A stretch of DNA of 64,000 nucleotides from Nocardia otitidiscaviarum NBRC 14405 (GTDB lineage Bacteria > Actinomycetota > Actinomycetes > Mycobacteriales > Mycobacteriaceae), in assembly GCF_000308635.1 (NCBI RefSeq), contig NZ_BAGD01000280.1:1-64000 (forward strand). Direction: 5' to 3'. Of this stretch, positions 7,818 to 16,183 are shown in pieces; the stretch's first letter is position 1, and the number at the start of each line of letters is the position of its first letter. The position numbers were made by a program, and so were the translations under genes. The notes beneath the pieces are model-generated. The model saw only the letters and a list, made by a program, of their open reading frames with translations, did no database searches and was not told where the DNA came from.

Positions 7818-9059
7818 TTACCAGGGCTCCGGCAGCGGTGGGGCGGGCGTGAAGGTGACCGGAAGGGCGGTCAGGGCGCGATGGAACGGTCCGGGCCGCC
7901 AGGACAGTTCATCCGACGGTACCGCCAGCCGGATGTCCGGGAGGGCGTCGAGGAGCTGGTCGATGGCCTCCTGGGCGATGAGGTACGCCAGCGAACTGGC
8001 GGGGCAGGCGTGCGGACCCGCGCCGAAGGCCAGATGGGAGCGGTTGCCCGCGAGCTGCCCGGAGCGGATCTCCGGATCGGTGTTGCAGGCCGCCATACTG
8101 ATGACGACCGGCTGATGCGCGGGCAGCCAGACATTGTCGAGCACGACGGGCTGCCGCGGAAAGCTGATGCAGAAGTTGGCCATCGGCGGATCGTCGAACA
8201 GCACCTCGTCCAGGGCGTCGCGGGTGGACAGGCTGCCGCCGAGCACGTCCCCGCCGAAGCGGCCGTCGAGCAGAATCAGCAAGAGCGCGTTGACGATCAG
8301 GTTCTGCTGCGGCTCGATGCCCGCGCCGTAGAGCGTGGCCAACTGATGCACCATCTCGATATCGCTGAGGTCGGCGGGGTGGCGCAGCAGCCGGGTGGTG
8401 ATGTCGTCGCCGGGCTGCGCCCGCTTCTGCCGGGCCAAGCGCGACAGGGCGTCCACGAGCAGACCGTTGCCGCGGTCGGCGCCGATGCCCTCGAAGATGG
8501 CGCGCAACCCCTCGGCCGCTTGCGCGGCGATATCGACCGGACAGCCGAGCAGATGGTTGAGCACGTCGAATGCCAGCGGGAAGGCGTAATCGCGCACCAG
8601 ATCCGCCGCACCGGCCACGCAGATCTCATTGATGAGCGGTACCGCGATCTGCTCCACGACACCCGGCAGTGCGAACTGGTCGATACCGGCCAAGCCCGCG
8701 GTATTGGCCTGCCGGTAGCGCGCGTGCGCGGCACCGGCATTGCGCAGGGCATTGGGCCGCCACTGCATCATCGGCAGGACCGGGCAGTCGGCGGGCACGC
8801 TCTCCTGCCATATCCGCGGATCGGCCGGAAAGCGGTCCGGATCATTGAAAATCCGCACCGCCGTGCGATATCCGAGCACCAGGGTGGCGGGTATACCCGG
8901 GGCCAATTCCACGGGTGCCATCGCCCCGAACTTCTGTCGCATCTCCCGGTAGGCCCGATGCGGGTCGGCGGCGAATTCCGGAGCGTACAGCGGTACACGC
9001 GGTCCGACCACCTCGAACGGCGCGGTATGCGACGGATGGACGGGCAGCGAATCTGACAT
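7818..9059 (-). CDS. Cytochrome P450 with non-canonical ExxR and I-helix motifs
   Basis: Haem-thiolate protein of 413 residues. The haem loop is FGAGPHACPASSLA with the cysteine ligand at residue 352. The I-helix reads LYGAGIEPQQN, so the usual acid-threonine pair for oxygen activation is missing. The K-helix ExxR is DEVLFDDPP, with phenylalanine instead of arginine. Loss of the ExxR arginine is known for the CYP157 family of actinomycetes, which this resembles. It may be catalytically unusual. Start at 9059 (MSDSLPVHP) is chosen over one 48 bases upstream because the extra residues look non-coding. It diverges from a secreted-protein gene. Confidence 0.9.
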   Translation of the reverse strand: MSDSLPVHPSHTAPFEVVGPRVPLYAPEFAADPHRAYREMRQKFGAMAPVELAPGIPATLVLGYRTAVRIFNDPDRFPADPRIWQESVPADCPVLPMMQWRPNALRNAGAAHARYRQANTAGLAGIDQFALPGVVEQIAVPLINEICVAGAADLVRDYAFPLAFDVLNHLLGCPVDIAAQAAEGLRAIFEGIGADRGNGLLVDALSRLARQKRAQPGDDITTRLLRHPADLSDIEMVHQLATLYGAGIEPQQNLIVNALLLILLDGRFGGDVLGGSLSTRDALDEVLFDDPPMANFCISFPRQPVVLDNVWLPAHQPVVISMAACNTDPEIRSGQLAGNRSHLAFGAGPHACPASSLAYLIAQEAIDQLLDALPDIRLAVPSDELSWRPGPFHRALTALPVTFTPAPPLPEPW

Positions 9060-9289
9060 CGACAAGTGACTCCCCGCGGTGCACGACACGTCACCGCTGC
9101 CGAACACCGCATATCCCGGACGCGGACCGGGGCCACCCTACCGACGCGGTTGCCCGAATGTGCCGGAATCGGCGAGGATTTTTCGTGTAAGCCCCCTAGG
9201 CGGAAAACCCGCCTTTCCGCCGTATAGTGATAGTTTCTGGCTATGGTCGAACGGACCTGATACCCAATGCGCATCACAGGGAGAAGCCG

Positions 9290-9790
9290 GTGTGCACGGC
9301 TGCGAAGGTTGCCGCCGCACGAATGTGCGGAGTAATTCTCGGACTCGTCGTCTGCGTGTTCGGCGCGGGCGCGGCCCACGCCGAGCGCGCGCCCGGCCCG
9401 ATACTGGTCGGGGACACCGCGTATTTCGCCATGGGCGGGTGGAACTGTTCGATCCGCTCGACCGGCGCCGTGGGCTGCGACCTGGAGGTTCCGGCCGCGT
9501 CGATGAACGTGCTCTTCGCCGGTATGCAGATTCCGCTGCCCCATGTGCCCGCCATCGTCATCGATTCCGTCATGTGGCCCGCGCATCCCCAATGGAACTC
9601 CCATGGCAGTCATACGCTGCCCGGCGGGAATCCGCCGCTGCCGCGACTCGCGGCGGTGAACTTTCACGACCCGAGGATGTCGGTCACCCATGCCGGGGCG
9701 ACCTGCCAAATCACTTTCACGGGTGCGGCCGTGTGCACCTCGATGGGGCATGGATTCAGTCAATGGGGACCGGTGCCGCATGGCTACTGA
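9290..9790 (+). CDS. Secreted protein of unknown function
   Basis: I do not recognise a family. GTG at 9290 follows a GGGAG ribosome site. The first 30 residues are a clear Sec signal peptide (hydrophobic MCGVILGLVVCVFGAGAAHA, cleavage probably after AHA). The mature part is about 135 residues with four cysteines that could form two disulphides. It has motifs such as WNCSIRSTGAVGCDLEVP and ATCQITFTGAAVCTSMGHG. The pattern resembles small exported proteins common in Nocardia and mycobacteria. It converges with the cutinase-like gene 19 bases downstream. Confidence 0.78.
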   Translation: MCTAAKVAAARMCGVILGLVVCVFGAGAAHAERAPGPILVGDTAYFAMGGWNCSIRSTGAVGCDLEVPAASMNVLFAGMQIPLPHVPAIVIDSVMWPAHPQWNSHGSHTLPGGNPPLPRLAAVNFHDPRMSVTHAGATCQITFTGAAVCTSMGHGFSQWGPVPHGY

Positions 9791-9809
9791 TCCCCATGAC
9801 CGCTACCGG

Positions 9810-10424
9810 TTACCGGTACCAGACGCCGGAATCCCAAGGGCCGTAATTCCACACGTTGAAATCGTAACGACTGTGCGCACCACCGAAGAAGTAGCCCCAC
9901 CAGCCCGCGGAGGTATCGCAGATCTGATCGTCACGGTTGCACACAGTCAGCACCGGAAAGCCGCCGAACCAATCGTCGACACCGGCCAGCGGATATCCGA
10001 CGATGCCACTGCCGGGAGTCGACGACAATCCGCCCCACCCGGGGCCGGGAGCCCGTTTCGGATCGGACAGCAGAATGGCGTTGGCATTGCCGACATCCTG
10101 ATGCGCGGTGACCCAGGCGTGCAGGATGCCCGCGCCCTCACTGTGTCCGATGAGCCGGATGTGGTCACCCGGGCACTGATTGCGATGCGACCAGAACAGC
10201 CGGTCGAGTTCGTTCAACCCCGACATCGGGTCGAGCGAGTTGTAACCGACGGGCTGATTCACGAACGGGACGAACACCGACGATGTGTTGTCCCCGAGGC
10301 CGCCGATTCCGATGGCCCAGTCGCCGCCGCAGGGATCGGCGTGCGCGGTCGGGCTCATCGGGTGTGCGATGGAAAGGAAAAATGCCAGCAGTAATGCGGC
10401 GAAGAGCGCCGTTGCTCTACGCAT
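9810..10424 (-). CDS. Secreted cutinase/PE-PPE-like serine esterase
   Basis: Exported alpha/beta-hydrolase of 204 residues. Residues 1-29 are a signal peptide ending in THA-D. The nucleophile elbow is IGHSEGAG; NRDDQICD and GAHSRYDF supply the likely catalytic aspartate and histidine, in the order and spacing of cutinase-fold and PE-PPE-domain esterases. Cysteines around residues 32, 84, 162 and 169 fit extracytoplasmic disulphides. Likely substrates are lipid or ester compounds outside the cell. It has its own promoter region upstream; the 265 bases before the next gene hold nothing else I can identify. Confidence 0.8.
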   Translation of the reverse strand: MRRATALFAALLLAFFLSIAHPMSPTAHADPCGGDWAIGIGGLGDNTSSVFVPFVNQPVGYNSLDPMSGLNELDRLFWSHRNQCPGDHIRLIGHSEGAGILHAWVTAHQDVGNANAILLSDPKRAPGPGWGGLSSTPGSGIVGYPLAGVDDWFGGFPVLTVCNRDDQICDTSAGWWGYFFGGAHSRYDFNVWNYGPWDSGVWYR

Positions 10425-10689
10425 GGTCGTAACTTTCTGAAATTGTCAGGACTCCGGGTCCGGCCCGGCTTCAGCCCCGGGTACCCGGAAATTGCTGGTG
10501 TTCTTGATTCCTGGCACAACGGTTACACAGGCCGTGCGCTCCGATGCCATTACGCGATGTCGTGGGCCGACGGCCCCATCCGGGTCCGGACTTGCCGGAC
10601 ATTTTCCGGGCCGGGCACCCTGGCGCGGACCGCGCCGCGCGAGGACACTGAGGGCGTAGCGCCGAATTCGTCCCCCAGGAGTAGATGCG

Positions 10690-11073
10690 ATGGCGAACAA
10701 CGGGCCCTTCGGGGTCGATCCGGAAGACTTCGAACGCGCCCTGCGGGAGGCGGGCATCGAAATCCGCGACCTGCTCGACAAGGCGTCGGAGTACCTCGAC
10801 CGCACCAGCGCGAATCCGCTGACATCCCTGCTGGGCCAGTTCGTCGCGCCACAGCGGCCCCGGCCGCCGCAGCCGGAGGGCGAGACCACCGGCGAGACCG
10901 GCAGCGGAGTGTGGGCCATCTACACCATCGAGGAAGACGGCGGGGCGCGGGTGGACCAGGTGTTTCCCAATGAACTCGAGGCCCTGCGCGCGCACCGCGA
11001 CAACACCGACGCTCGCCGCCGGGTGCGCTTCCTGCCCTACGGGGTGCCCGCCAGCGTGCTCGACACCCCGTGA
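10690..11073 (+). CDS. Conserved hypothetical protein
   Basis: A 127-residue soluble acidic protein with no signal peptide and no domain I recognise. The N-terminal half is helical (PEDFERALREAGIEIRDLLDKASEYLDR), a proline-rich linker follows (RPRPPQPEGE), then a small beta-rich end (WAIYTIEEDGGARVDQVFPNELEALRAHRDN) that looks like a repeat-type beta hairpin domain. The start has a reasonable ribosome site (AGGAG, 10 bases away). It converges on the TerD-like gene with 7 bases between stops. Confidence 0.75.
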   Translation: MANNGPFGVDPEDFERALREAGIEIRDLLDKASEYLDRTSANPLTSLLGQFVAPQRPRPPQPEGETTGETGSGVWAIYTIEEDGGARVDQVFPNELEALRAHRDNTDARRRVRFLPYGVPASVLDTP

Positions 11074-11080
11074 GGGTCGT

Positions 11081-12412
11081 TCAGTCCTTGCCGCGACCGG
11101 CTCGAATGTCGAAGCCCCAGTTGTAGAGTCGGGCGATCTCGGCGACACCCGCCCCCGGCTGCCCGGCGGGCGGCCGGATGAAGGTGCACTCGCGACGAAC
11201 GACCAGTTCGCCGTTGATGTTCTCGATGACCGCGAGGACCGCGTCGCGGGAATCGTCGACGCAGCCGTCCAAGGTCATCTCGATCGGGGCGCTGTTGACC
11301 GGGTACAGGGTCGCGGTCGCCTGCACGCCCCGGAAATCCCTGGCGCCCTCGTAGATCGAGGTGAACACCAGGATGCGGCGGAAGAATTTGGTGAAATCCA
11401 GGTTGATGTCGAGGTTTTCACCGGTGGCGCTGGAGCCGGTGCGGTCGTCCTGGTCCAGTCGGATGAACGGCGGGTTGTGCAGGTCGCCGAAGCGTCGGTC
11501 CAGGGCGCGCACGGAACCGATCGCGCCGTTGATCAATTCGTAGAAACAGCACAGATCCAGGTCCAGGCTGTTGCGTTTGCGGCCGAACAGACCCGCGCCA
11601 CGGGCGGTGGTCCAGTTCAGGTTGACCCGCATGGTGCCGCCGGTGACGCCCGATTTGGTGAGCGAGACGGTGGGGGCTTCCTTGGTCAGCGAGATTTTGG
11701 TCAGGTTGACCGGAGCCGGTGGCGGGGTGTGTTGCGGCGGGGGTGGTGCGAACTGCTGCTGGGGCAGCGGCGTGGGCTGCTGCTGGGGCGGCGGCGGTGT
11801 GTGCCGCTGCTGGGGCGCGGGCGGCGGTGGCGCGTACTGCTGCTGAGGCTGCGGCGGTGTGTGCCGCTGCGGCGTATGCGGCTGTGCGGGGGCGGGTTCG
11901 TCATCGACGGAGATGCCGAAATCCGTTGCCAGTCCCGCCAATCCGGAGTCGTACCCCTGTCCGACGGCCCGGAATTTCCAGGCACCCTGCCGCCGGTACA
12001 GCTCACCGAGTACGAAGGCGGTCTCGGTGGTGGCGTCCGCGCTGTCGAAACGCGCCAGTTCCGCGCCGTTCGCGGCATCGAGCACCCGCACGTACAGGCC
12101 CCGGAACTGCCGGAAGGTCCCGCCGGTCGTGGAGGCCGCGAGCACGATGGTCTCGATCTGCGGCTCGACCTGCGCCAGCCGCACCGACAGCACATCCAGC
12201 ACCGTCGGCCCGTGCTGCTTGCCCTCGTGACCGACCGCGCCGGACGGATGCGCGGGCTGGTTGTAGAACACGAAATCGGCGTCGGAGCGGACCTTTCCGC
12301 CCACCAGCAGCAGCGCCGACGCGTCGGCATCCGGAACACCCTGGCCCGCTTGCCATCCCAGTTCGACCCGCACCGCGTTCGCCGGGACCGCTACATTGGC
12401 CCCCTTCATCAT
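11081..12412 (-). CDS. Double TerD-domain (tellurium-resistance family) protein
   Basis: TerD domains are calcium-binding stress proteins found in tellurite, phage and colicin resistance clusters. Two are fused here. The first (about residues 5-180) has VRVELGWQAG, DADFVFYNQPAHPSGAV and LDVLSVRLAQVEPQIE. The second (about 245-435) has VNLNWTT, DLDLCCFYELINGAIGS and RIGLVFTS-like strands (RRILVFTSIYEGA). Between them is a linker of about 60 residues made almost only of Pro, Gln, His and Ala. ATG codons at 12412 and 12409 are both possible starts. No other ter genes are nearby, so tellurite resistance itself is not implied. Confidence 0.9.
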   Translation of the reverse strand: MMKGANVAVPANAVRVELGWQAGQGVPDADASALLLVGGKVRSDADFVFYNQPAHPSGAVGHEGKQHGPTVLDVLSVRLAQVEPQIETIVLAASTTGGTFRQFRGLYVRVLDAANGAELARFDSADATTETAFVLGELYRRQGAWKFRAVGQGYDSGLAGLATDFGISVDDEPAPAQPHTPQRHTPPQPQQQYAPPPPAPQQRHTPPPPQQQPTPLPQQQFAPPPPQHTPPPAPVNLTKISLTKEAPTVSLTKSGVTGGTMRVNLNWTTARGAGLFGRKRNSLDLDLCCFYELINGAIGSVRALDRRFGDLHNPPFIRLDQDDRTGSSATGENLDINLDFTKFFRRILVFTSIYEGARDFRGVQATATLYPVNSAPIEMTLDGCVDDSRDAVLAVIENINGELVVRRECTFIRPPAGQPGAGVAEIARLYNWGFDIRAGRGKD

Positions 12413-12440
12413 CCCCACGGCAGTCAACATATACGATCCG

Positions 12441-12706
12441 GCCGCTCATCGCCCCCGACACCGTGGAGTTCCGCCGACGCGACGTCGGCCATCGCCCACG
12501 GCACCGTGGAGTGCCGCCGACGCGAAGCGCTCATCGCCCCGGCACCACGGAGTTTCACCGACGCGACGTCGGCCATCGCCCACGGCACCGTGGAGTTCCA
12601 CCGACGCGACGTCGGCCATCGCCCACGGCACCGTGGAGTTCCACCGACGCGAGGCGCTCATCGCCCCGGCACCATGGAGTGCTGCCGACGCGACATCGCC
12701 CCTGTC
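12441..12706. repeat. Tandem repeat, 43/41-bp units
   Basis: Five full units and partial ends are arranged head to tail (unit starts at about 12474, 12517, 12558, 12601 and 12644, with a fragment from 12685). Two unit types alternate: a 43-bp form (CCGACGCGACGTCGGCCATC and on) and a 41-bp form in which GACGTCGGCC is replaced by AAGCGCTC. Each ends in a short dyad, CCACGGCACCGTGG or a variant. The array fills the 410-bp gap between the TerD-like start and the polymerase stop, and has no spacers, so it is not CRISPR. Confidence 0.9.
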
Positions 12707-12822
12707 GACGGACTCCCCGACCGTGCTGGACCTTCGGCCGACCCGCGACGTCGCCGTGGTCTGTCACGGACCGGTGGCGCACCCGTCCTCGGCGGGCATC
12801 CACGCACCCGAGGTCTCCCCCC

Positions 12823-14487
12823 TCATTTGGCGTCGCCGTAGCACTCCACCACCGCCGTGGTGAACGGAAAGCGCACCGGGGTGCGGCCGAACGCGATCCG
12901 GCCCGCGGTGTCCGCCGCCTCGGTGATCGCCGTGGCGACCGTCGCCGCCTCCTCCTCCGGACAGTGCACGATCACCTCGTCGTGCTGGAAGAAGACCAGT
13001 TCCGCGCGCAGCCCCGCGCGGTGCAGGGTGTGCCGCAGGCCCGCGAGTACGAGCAGCGTCCAGTCGGCGGCACTGCCCTGCACCACGAAATTGCGGGTGA
13101 ACCGGCCGCGGGCGCGGGCGGCGGCGCTACCGCCGTATCCGCCGGACCGGTCCCGCTCGGCGTCGGTCTCGTGGTCGACGGCGGCGGCGGGCGGGCAGGT
13201 GCGGCCGAGCCAGGTGCGCACCAGGCGGCCCTCCACACCGGCATGGGCCGCATTGTCGACGTACGCCATGGCGGCCGGATAGCGGCGGCGGAGTTCGGCG
13301 ATATGGGTGAGGGCGTCCCCCGAGGTCTGGCCGTAGAGCGCGCCCAGCATGGCGAGTTTCGCCTGGGCGCGGTCGCCGCCGAAGGCGCGGGCCGCCAGAT
13401 CCGCGTACATGTCCTCGTCGCGCCCGGCCACCTCCATCAGTCCCGGATCGCGCGAGATCGCGGCGAGCACCCGCGGCTCCATCTGATCCACGTCGGCGAC
13501 CACCAGTCGCCAGCCCGGATCGGCGCGGATGGCGGGCCGGATCACTTTCGGAATCTGCAGCGCGCCACCTCCATTGGTGGTCCAGCGACCGGTCACCGTG
13601 CCGCCGGGCAGATATTCGGGCCGGAAGCGACCGTCGCGCACCCACTGGTCGATCCAGGACCAGCCGTGCGCGGTGTGCAGGCGATACAGCGATTTGTAGG
13701 CCAGCAGCGGCGCGACCGCCGGATGGTCGATCTCCTGGAGCTCCCATTTCCTGGTGGAGGACAGTGAGATTCCGGCACGGCCGAAGGCGCGGATGATGTC
13801 CTGGGGCAGGTCCGGCCGGACCCGCGCGCCGAAGGCCCGTGACACGGCGTCGGCCAGCTCGGCCATGCGCCGCGGTTCCGTCCCGCCCGAGACGCGTTCG
13901 CCCAGCATCGAATCGAGTAGTTCACGGTGGATATCGGCCCGCCACGGTATGCCGGCGCGGGACATCTCCGCGGCCACCAGCATGCCCGCCGATTCGGCGG
14001 CGAGCAGCAGCCACATCCGTTCCGGGTGCTCGGTCCGCGCCACCCGGGCCACCTGCCCCGCGTAGACCTCCAGCAACGCCGTCAACTCGTCGGTGTCGGG
14101 CGGGAGCGGCACCGGACCCGAGTCGAACAGGGTGGGCTCGGTGTCGGCGGCGCGGGCGGGCGCGTCCGGCGGCACCGGCAGCCCGCGCGACCGCGCCCAG
14201 GCGGCCGCCAGGGAGCGCGCCTGCCCCGACTGCCCCTCCTCGTGCCCGATCAGCAGCGCCTCGGCGGCTTCCACGTCGTAGCAGCGTTCGACCCGCACGC
14301 CCGCCGCGAGCAGACGCCGATAGATCTCGCCGGTGGATCGCCAGACCCAGCGCTGCACCTCCGGGCGCGAGCGCACCGCATCGGCCAGTGCGGGCTCGTG
14401 CACCACCGGACCCGCGGGTCGGCCGTCCGGACCCAGCGGACACAGACGTGCCCCGCCGTCACCGGACTCCGCCACCGCCCATCGCAT
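12823..14487 (-). CDS. Family A DNA polymerase with degenerate exonuclease-like N-terminus
   Basis: A 554-residue DNA polymerase I-type protein without the 5'-3' nuclease domain, a form common in actinobacteria beside full-length PolA. Motif A is VADVDQMEPRVLAAISRD, motif B RAQAKLAMLGALYGQTSGDAL, and motif C FFQHDEVIVHCPEEEA, so the three carboxylates for polymerisation are present. The N-terminal 200 residues resemble a reduced 3'-5' exonuclease fold, but I cannot place all catalytic acids. Role probably in gap filling or damage tolerance. The upstream neighbour on the same strand is an exported protein, so no operon context helps. Confidence 0.9.
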   Translation of the reverse strand: MRWAVAESGDGGARLCPLGPDGRPAGPVVHEPALADAVRSRPEVQRWVWRSTGEIYRRLLAAGVRVERCYDVEAAEALLIGHEEGQSGQARSLAAAWARSRGLPVPPDAPARAADTEPTLFDSGPVPLPPDTDELTALLEVYAGQVARVARTEHPERMWLLLAAESAGMLVAAEMSRAGIPWRADIHRELLDSMLGERVSGGTEPRRMAELADAVSRAFGARVRPDLPQDIIRAFGRAGISLSSTRKWELQEIDHPAVAPLLAYKSLYRLHTAHGWSWIDQWVRDGRFRPEYLPGGTVTGRWTTNGGGALQIPKVIRPAIRADPGWRLVVADVDQMEPRVLAAISRDPGLMEVAGRDEDMYADLAARAFGGDRAQAKLAMLGALYGQTSGDALTHIAELRRRYPAAMAYVDNAAHAGVEGRLVRTWLGRTCPPAAAVDHETDAERDRSGGYGGSAAARARGRFTRNFVVQGSAADWTLLVLAGLRHTLHRAGLRAELVFFQHDEVIVHCPEEEAATVATAITEAADTAGRIAFGRTPVRFPFTTAVVECYGDAK

Positions 14488-14559
14488 GGTCAGAGTCTCG
14501 CACCGGGCACGGACATCCTTCGCCCGTCCACCGTGGGACGGGCTCGGCGGCGCGTCGGT

Positions 14560-15099
14560 TCAGAGCACCTTCACGCTGAGCACCTGGTAACTGCCGCCGC
14601 GGTAGCCGCCCATGATGCAGCCGGTGACGGCCGCCGGACTCACCTCCGGAGGTGCGGTCACGACCTGCAGCATCTTGCCCGACCCCAGGCCGCCGACGAT
14701 CTTCAGATGATTGGTCGCCTGCTGACCAAGCGTCCACTCCCAGGAGCCGATCACATGGCTGTTCACGCCGTTGTCCCAGATGACGAGCAGATCGGCACGT
14801 CCACCGCGACTGCCGTAACAGGTCGCGGCCGGTTCGAAGGTGGTGCCGATGATGGTTCCGACCCCGATATCGTCGGGAGCCCCGTAGCAGCCCACCAGGT
14901 GGCCACCGATATTGCTGGCCACCGGTGCCTGGGAGCTGCCCGTGATCCCCGGTCCGTTCGCCTGCCAGGCGATCGAGCCCGCCGTGCAGCCGCCGCTGTC
15001 GAGTTCCGGCTGAGCCGATGCGATGCCGCCGGTGCACACCCCGGCGACCGAGAAACCCGCCGCCACCGCGGCGATGAGCGAACCTCGAAGAGTCGACAT
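14560..15099 (-). CDS. Secreted protein of unknown function
   Basis: A 179-residue exported protein. Starting at 15099 gives a good signal peptide (LRGSLIAAVAAGFSVAGVCTGGIASAQ, cleaved near SAQ-P). The mature part is glycine-rich with paired cysteines (GGCTAGSIAW, VGCYGAPDD, ATCYGSRGG, TGCIMGGYRGG) and probably beta-sheeted. I know no function for it. The open frame extends 93 bases upstream but lacks a signal-peptide-compatible start there. It faces the alpha/beta-hydrolase gene across a 168-base divergent region. Confidence 0.77.
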   Translation of the reverse strand: MSTLRGSLIAAVAAGFSVAGVCTGGIASAQPELDSGGCTAGSIAWQANGPGITGSSQAPVASNIGGHLVGCYGAPDDIGVGTIIGTTFEPAATCYGSRGGRADLLVIWDNGVNSHVIGSWEWTLGQQATNHLKIVGGLGSGKMLQVVTAPPEVSPAAVTGCIMGGYRGGSYQVLSVKVL

Positions 15100-15267
15100 G
15101 TCCCACACCTCTCTGGAGATCATCGTTGATCGAACAAGAGCGGCTTCAACATCGTCTGATTCGAGATTAGGCAGCGACGATCCGGCGCGCAATCGGGGTA
15201 CGGGTAGTGCGATCCCGATTGATGTGACACGCTGTTACGTCAATACCGTGAGCACAAGGAGGTGCAC

Positions 15268-16164
15268 ATGTCGACCGCCGCCGACCCATCCGCACGCGAC
15301 CAGGACGACAGCCCGCGCCGCATCACCGCCTTCCACCGCGACGGCCTGACCTTCCCCGTCACCGATTCCGGTCCGCTCGACGGCGCGCCGGTCCTGCTGC
15401 TGCACGGCTGGCCGCAGGACTCGCGCAGCTGGGACGCGGTGGCTGCCGCCCTGAATCGGCATGGCTACCGCACCTTCTCGCCGAACATGCGCGGCGCCAG
15501 CCCCACCGCCGCACCCCGCTGGCGCTGGTCCTATCGACTCGACGAACTGGCCCGGGACGTGCTGACCATGGCCGACGCGATCGGACGGCCGGTGCACGTG
15601 GTCGGCCACGACTGGGGCGCGGCCGCCGCCTGGGCCGCAGCCACCGACGGGCAGCACCGAATGCGTTCTCTCACCGCCCTTTCCGTCCCGCACCCGACCG
15701 CGTTCCTGCGCGCCATGCTCACCAGCCGCCAAGCCCTGGCCTCCTGGTACATGTACGTCTTCCAGCTCCCCCTGCTCCCGGAACTGATGGTCCGCACCCC
15801 GCTGTTCCGCCGCATGCTGGAACGCACCGGCCAACCGGCCGATGTCGCCCGGCGCGACGGAAACCGCCTGCGCGACAGGACAATCGCCCGCGGCGGCCTG
15901 CACTGGTACCGCGGCATGCCCTTCTCCGCCCCCGGCCGCCTCCGCGCCCGCGTCACCATCCCCACCCTCCAGATCTGGAGCGACGGCGACACCGCCGTCC
16001 TCGCCACCGGCCCGAAACTGTCGAGCCGCTACGTGGATGGCCCCTTCCGCTTCGAGGTGCTGCCCGGGGTCTCCCATTGGATCCCCGACGAGGCACCCGA
16101 GACCGTAACTCGGCTGCTGGTCGAGCATTTCGAGGCGAACAGGAGCGGAGACGACGCACCGTAG
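15268..16164 (+). CDS. Alpha/beta hydrolase, epoxide-hydrolase-like
   Basis: Cytoplasmic alpha/beta-hydrolase of 298 residues. The oxyanion motif is LLHGWPQDSRSW, the nucleophile is the aspartate in VVGHDWGAAAAW, and the catalytic histidine sits in GVSHWIPDEAPE. A nucleophilic Asp with HGWP is the pattern of epoxide hydrolases and haloalkane dehalogenases. ATG 15268 is preceded by AAGGAGG with ideal spacing; the GTG 6 bases earlier lies inside that site. Substrate unknown. It overlaps nothing and converges with a membrane-protein gene. Confidence 0.92.
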   Translation: MSTAADPSARDQDDSPRRITAFHRDGLTFPVTDSGPLDGAPVLLLHGWPQDSRSWDAVAAALNRHGYRTFSPNMRGASPTAAPRWRWSYRLDELARDVLTMADAIGRPVHVVGHDWGAAAAWAAATDGQHRMRSLTALSVPHPTAFLRAMLTSRQALASWYMYVFQLPLLPELMVRTPLFRRMLERTGQPADVARRDGNRLRDRTIARGGLHWYRGMPFSAPGRLRARVTIPTLQIWSDGDTAVLATGPKLSSRYVDGPFRFEVLPGVSHWIPDEAPETVTRLLVEHFEANRSGDDAP

Positions 16165-16183
16165 GGCGGGACCGGTCACTGCC

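Noticed and set aside
12441..12706. Possible CRISPR array
   Set aside because: Units are contiguous with no unique spacers, and there are no cas genes.
10970..12841. 623-residue plus-strand frame
   Set aside because: Antisense shadow of the TerD fusion and the tandem repeats.
11719..13767. Long Arg/Pro-rich plus-strand frames across TerD, the repeats and the polymerase
   Set aside because: Low-complexity, opposite to two well-supported genes.
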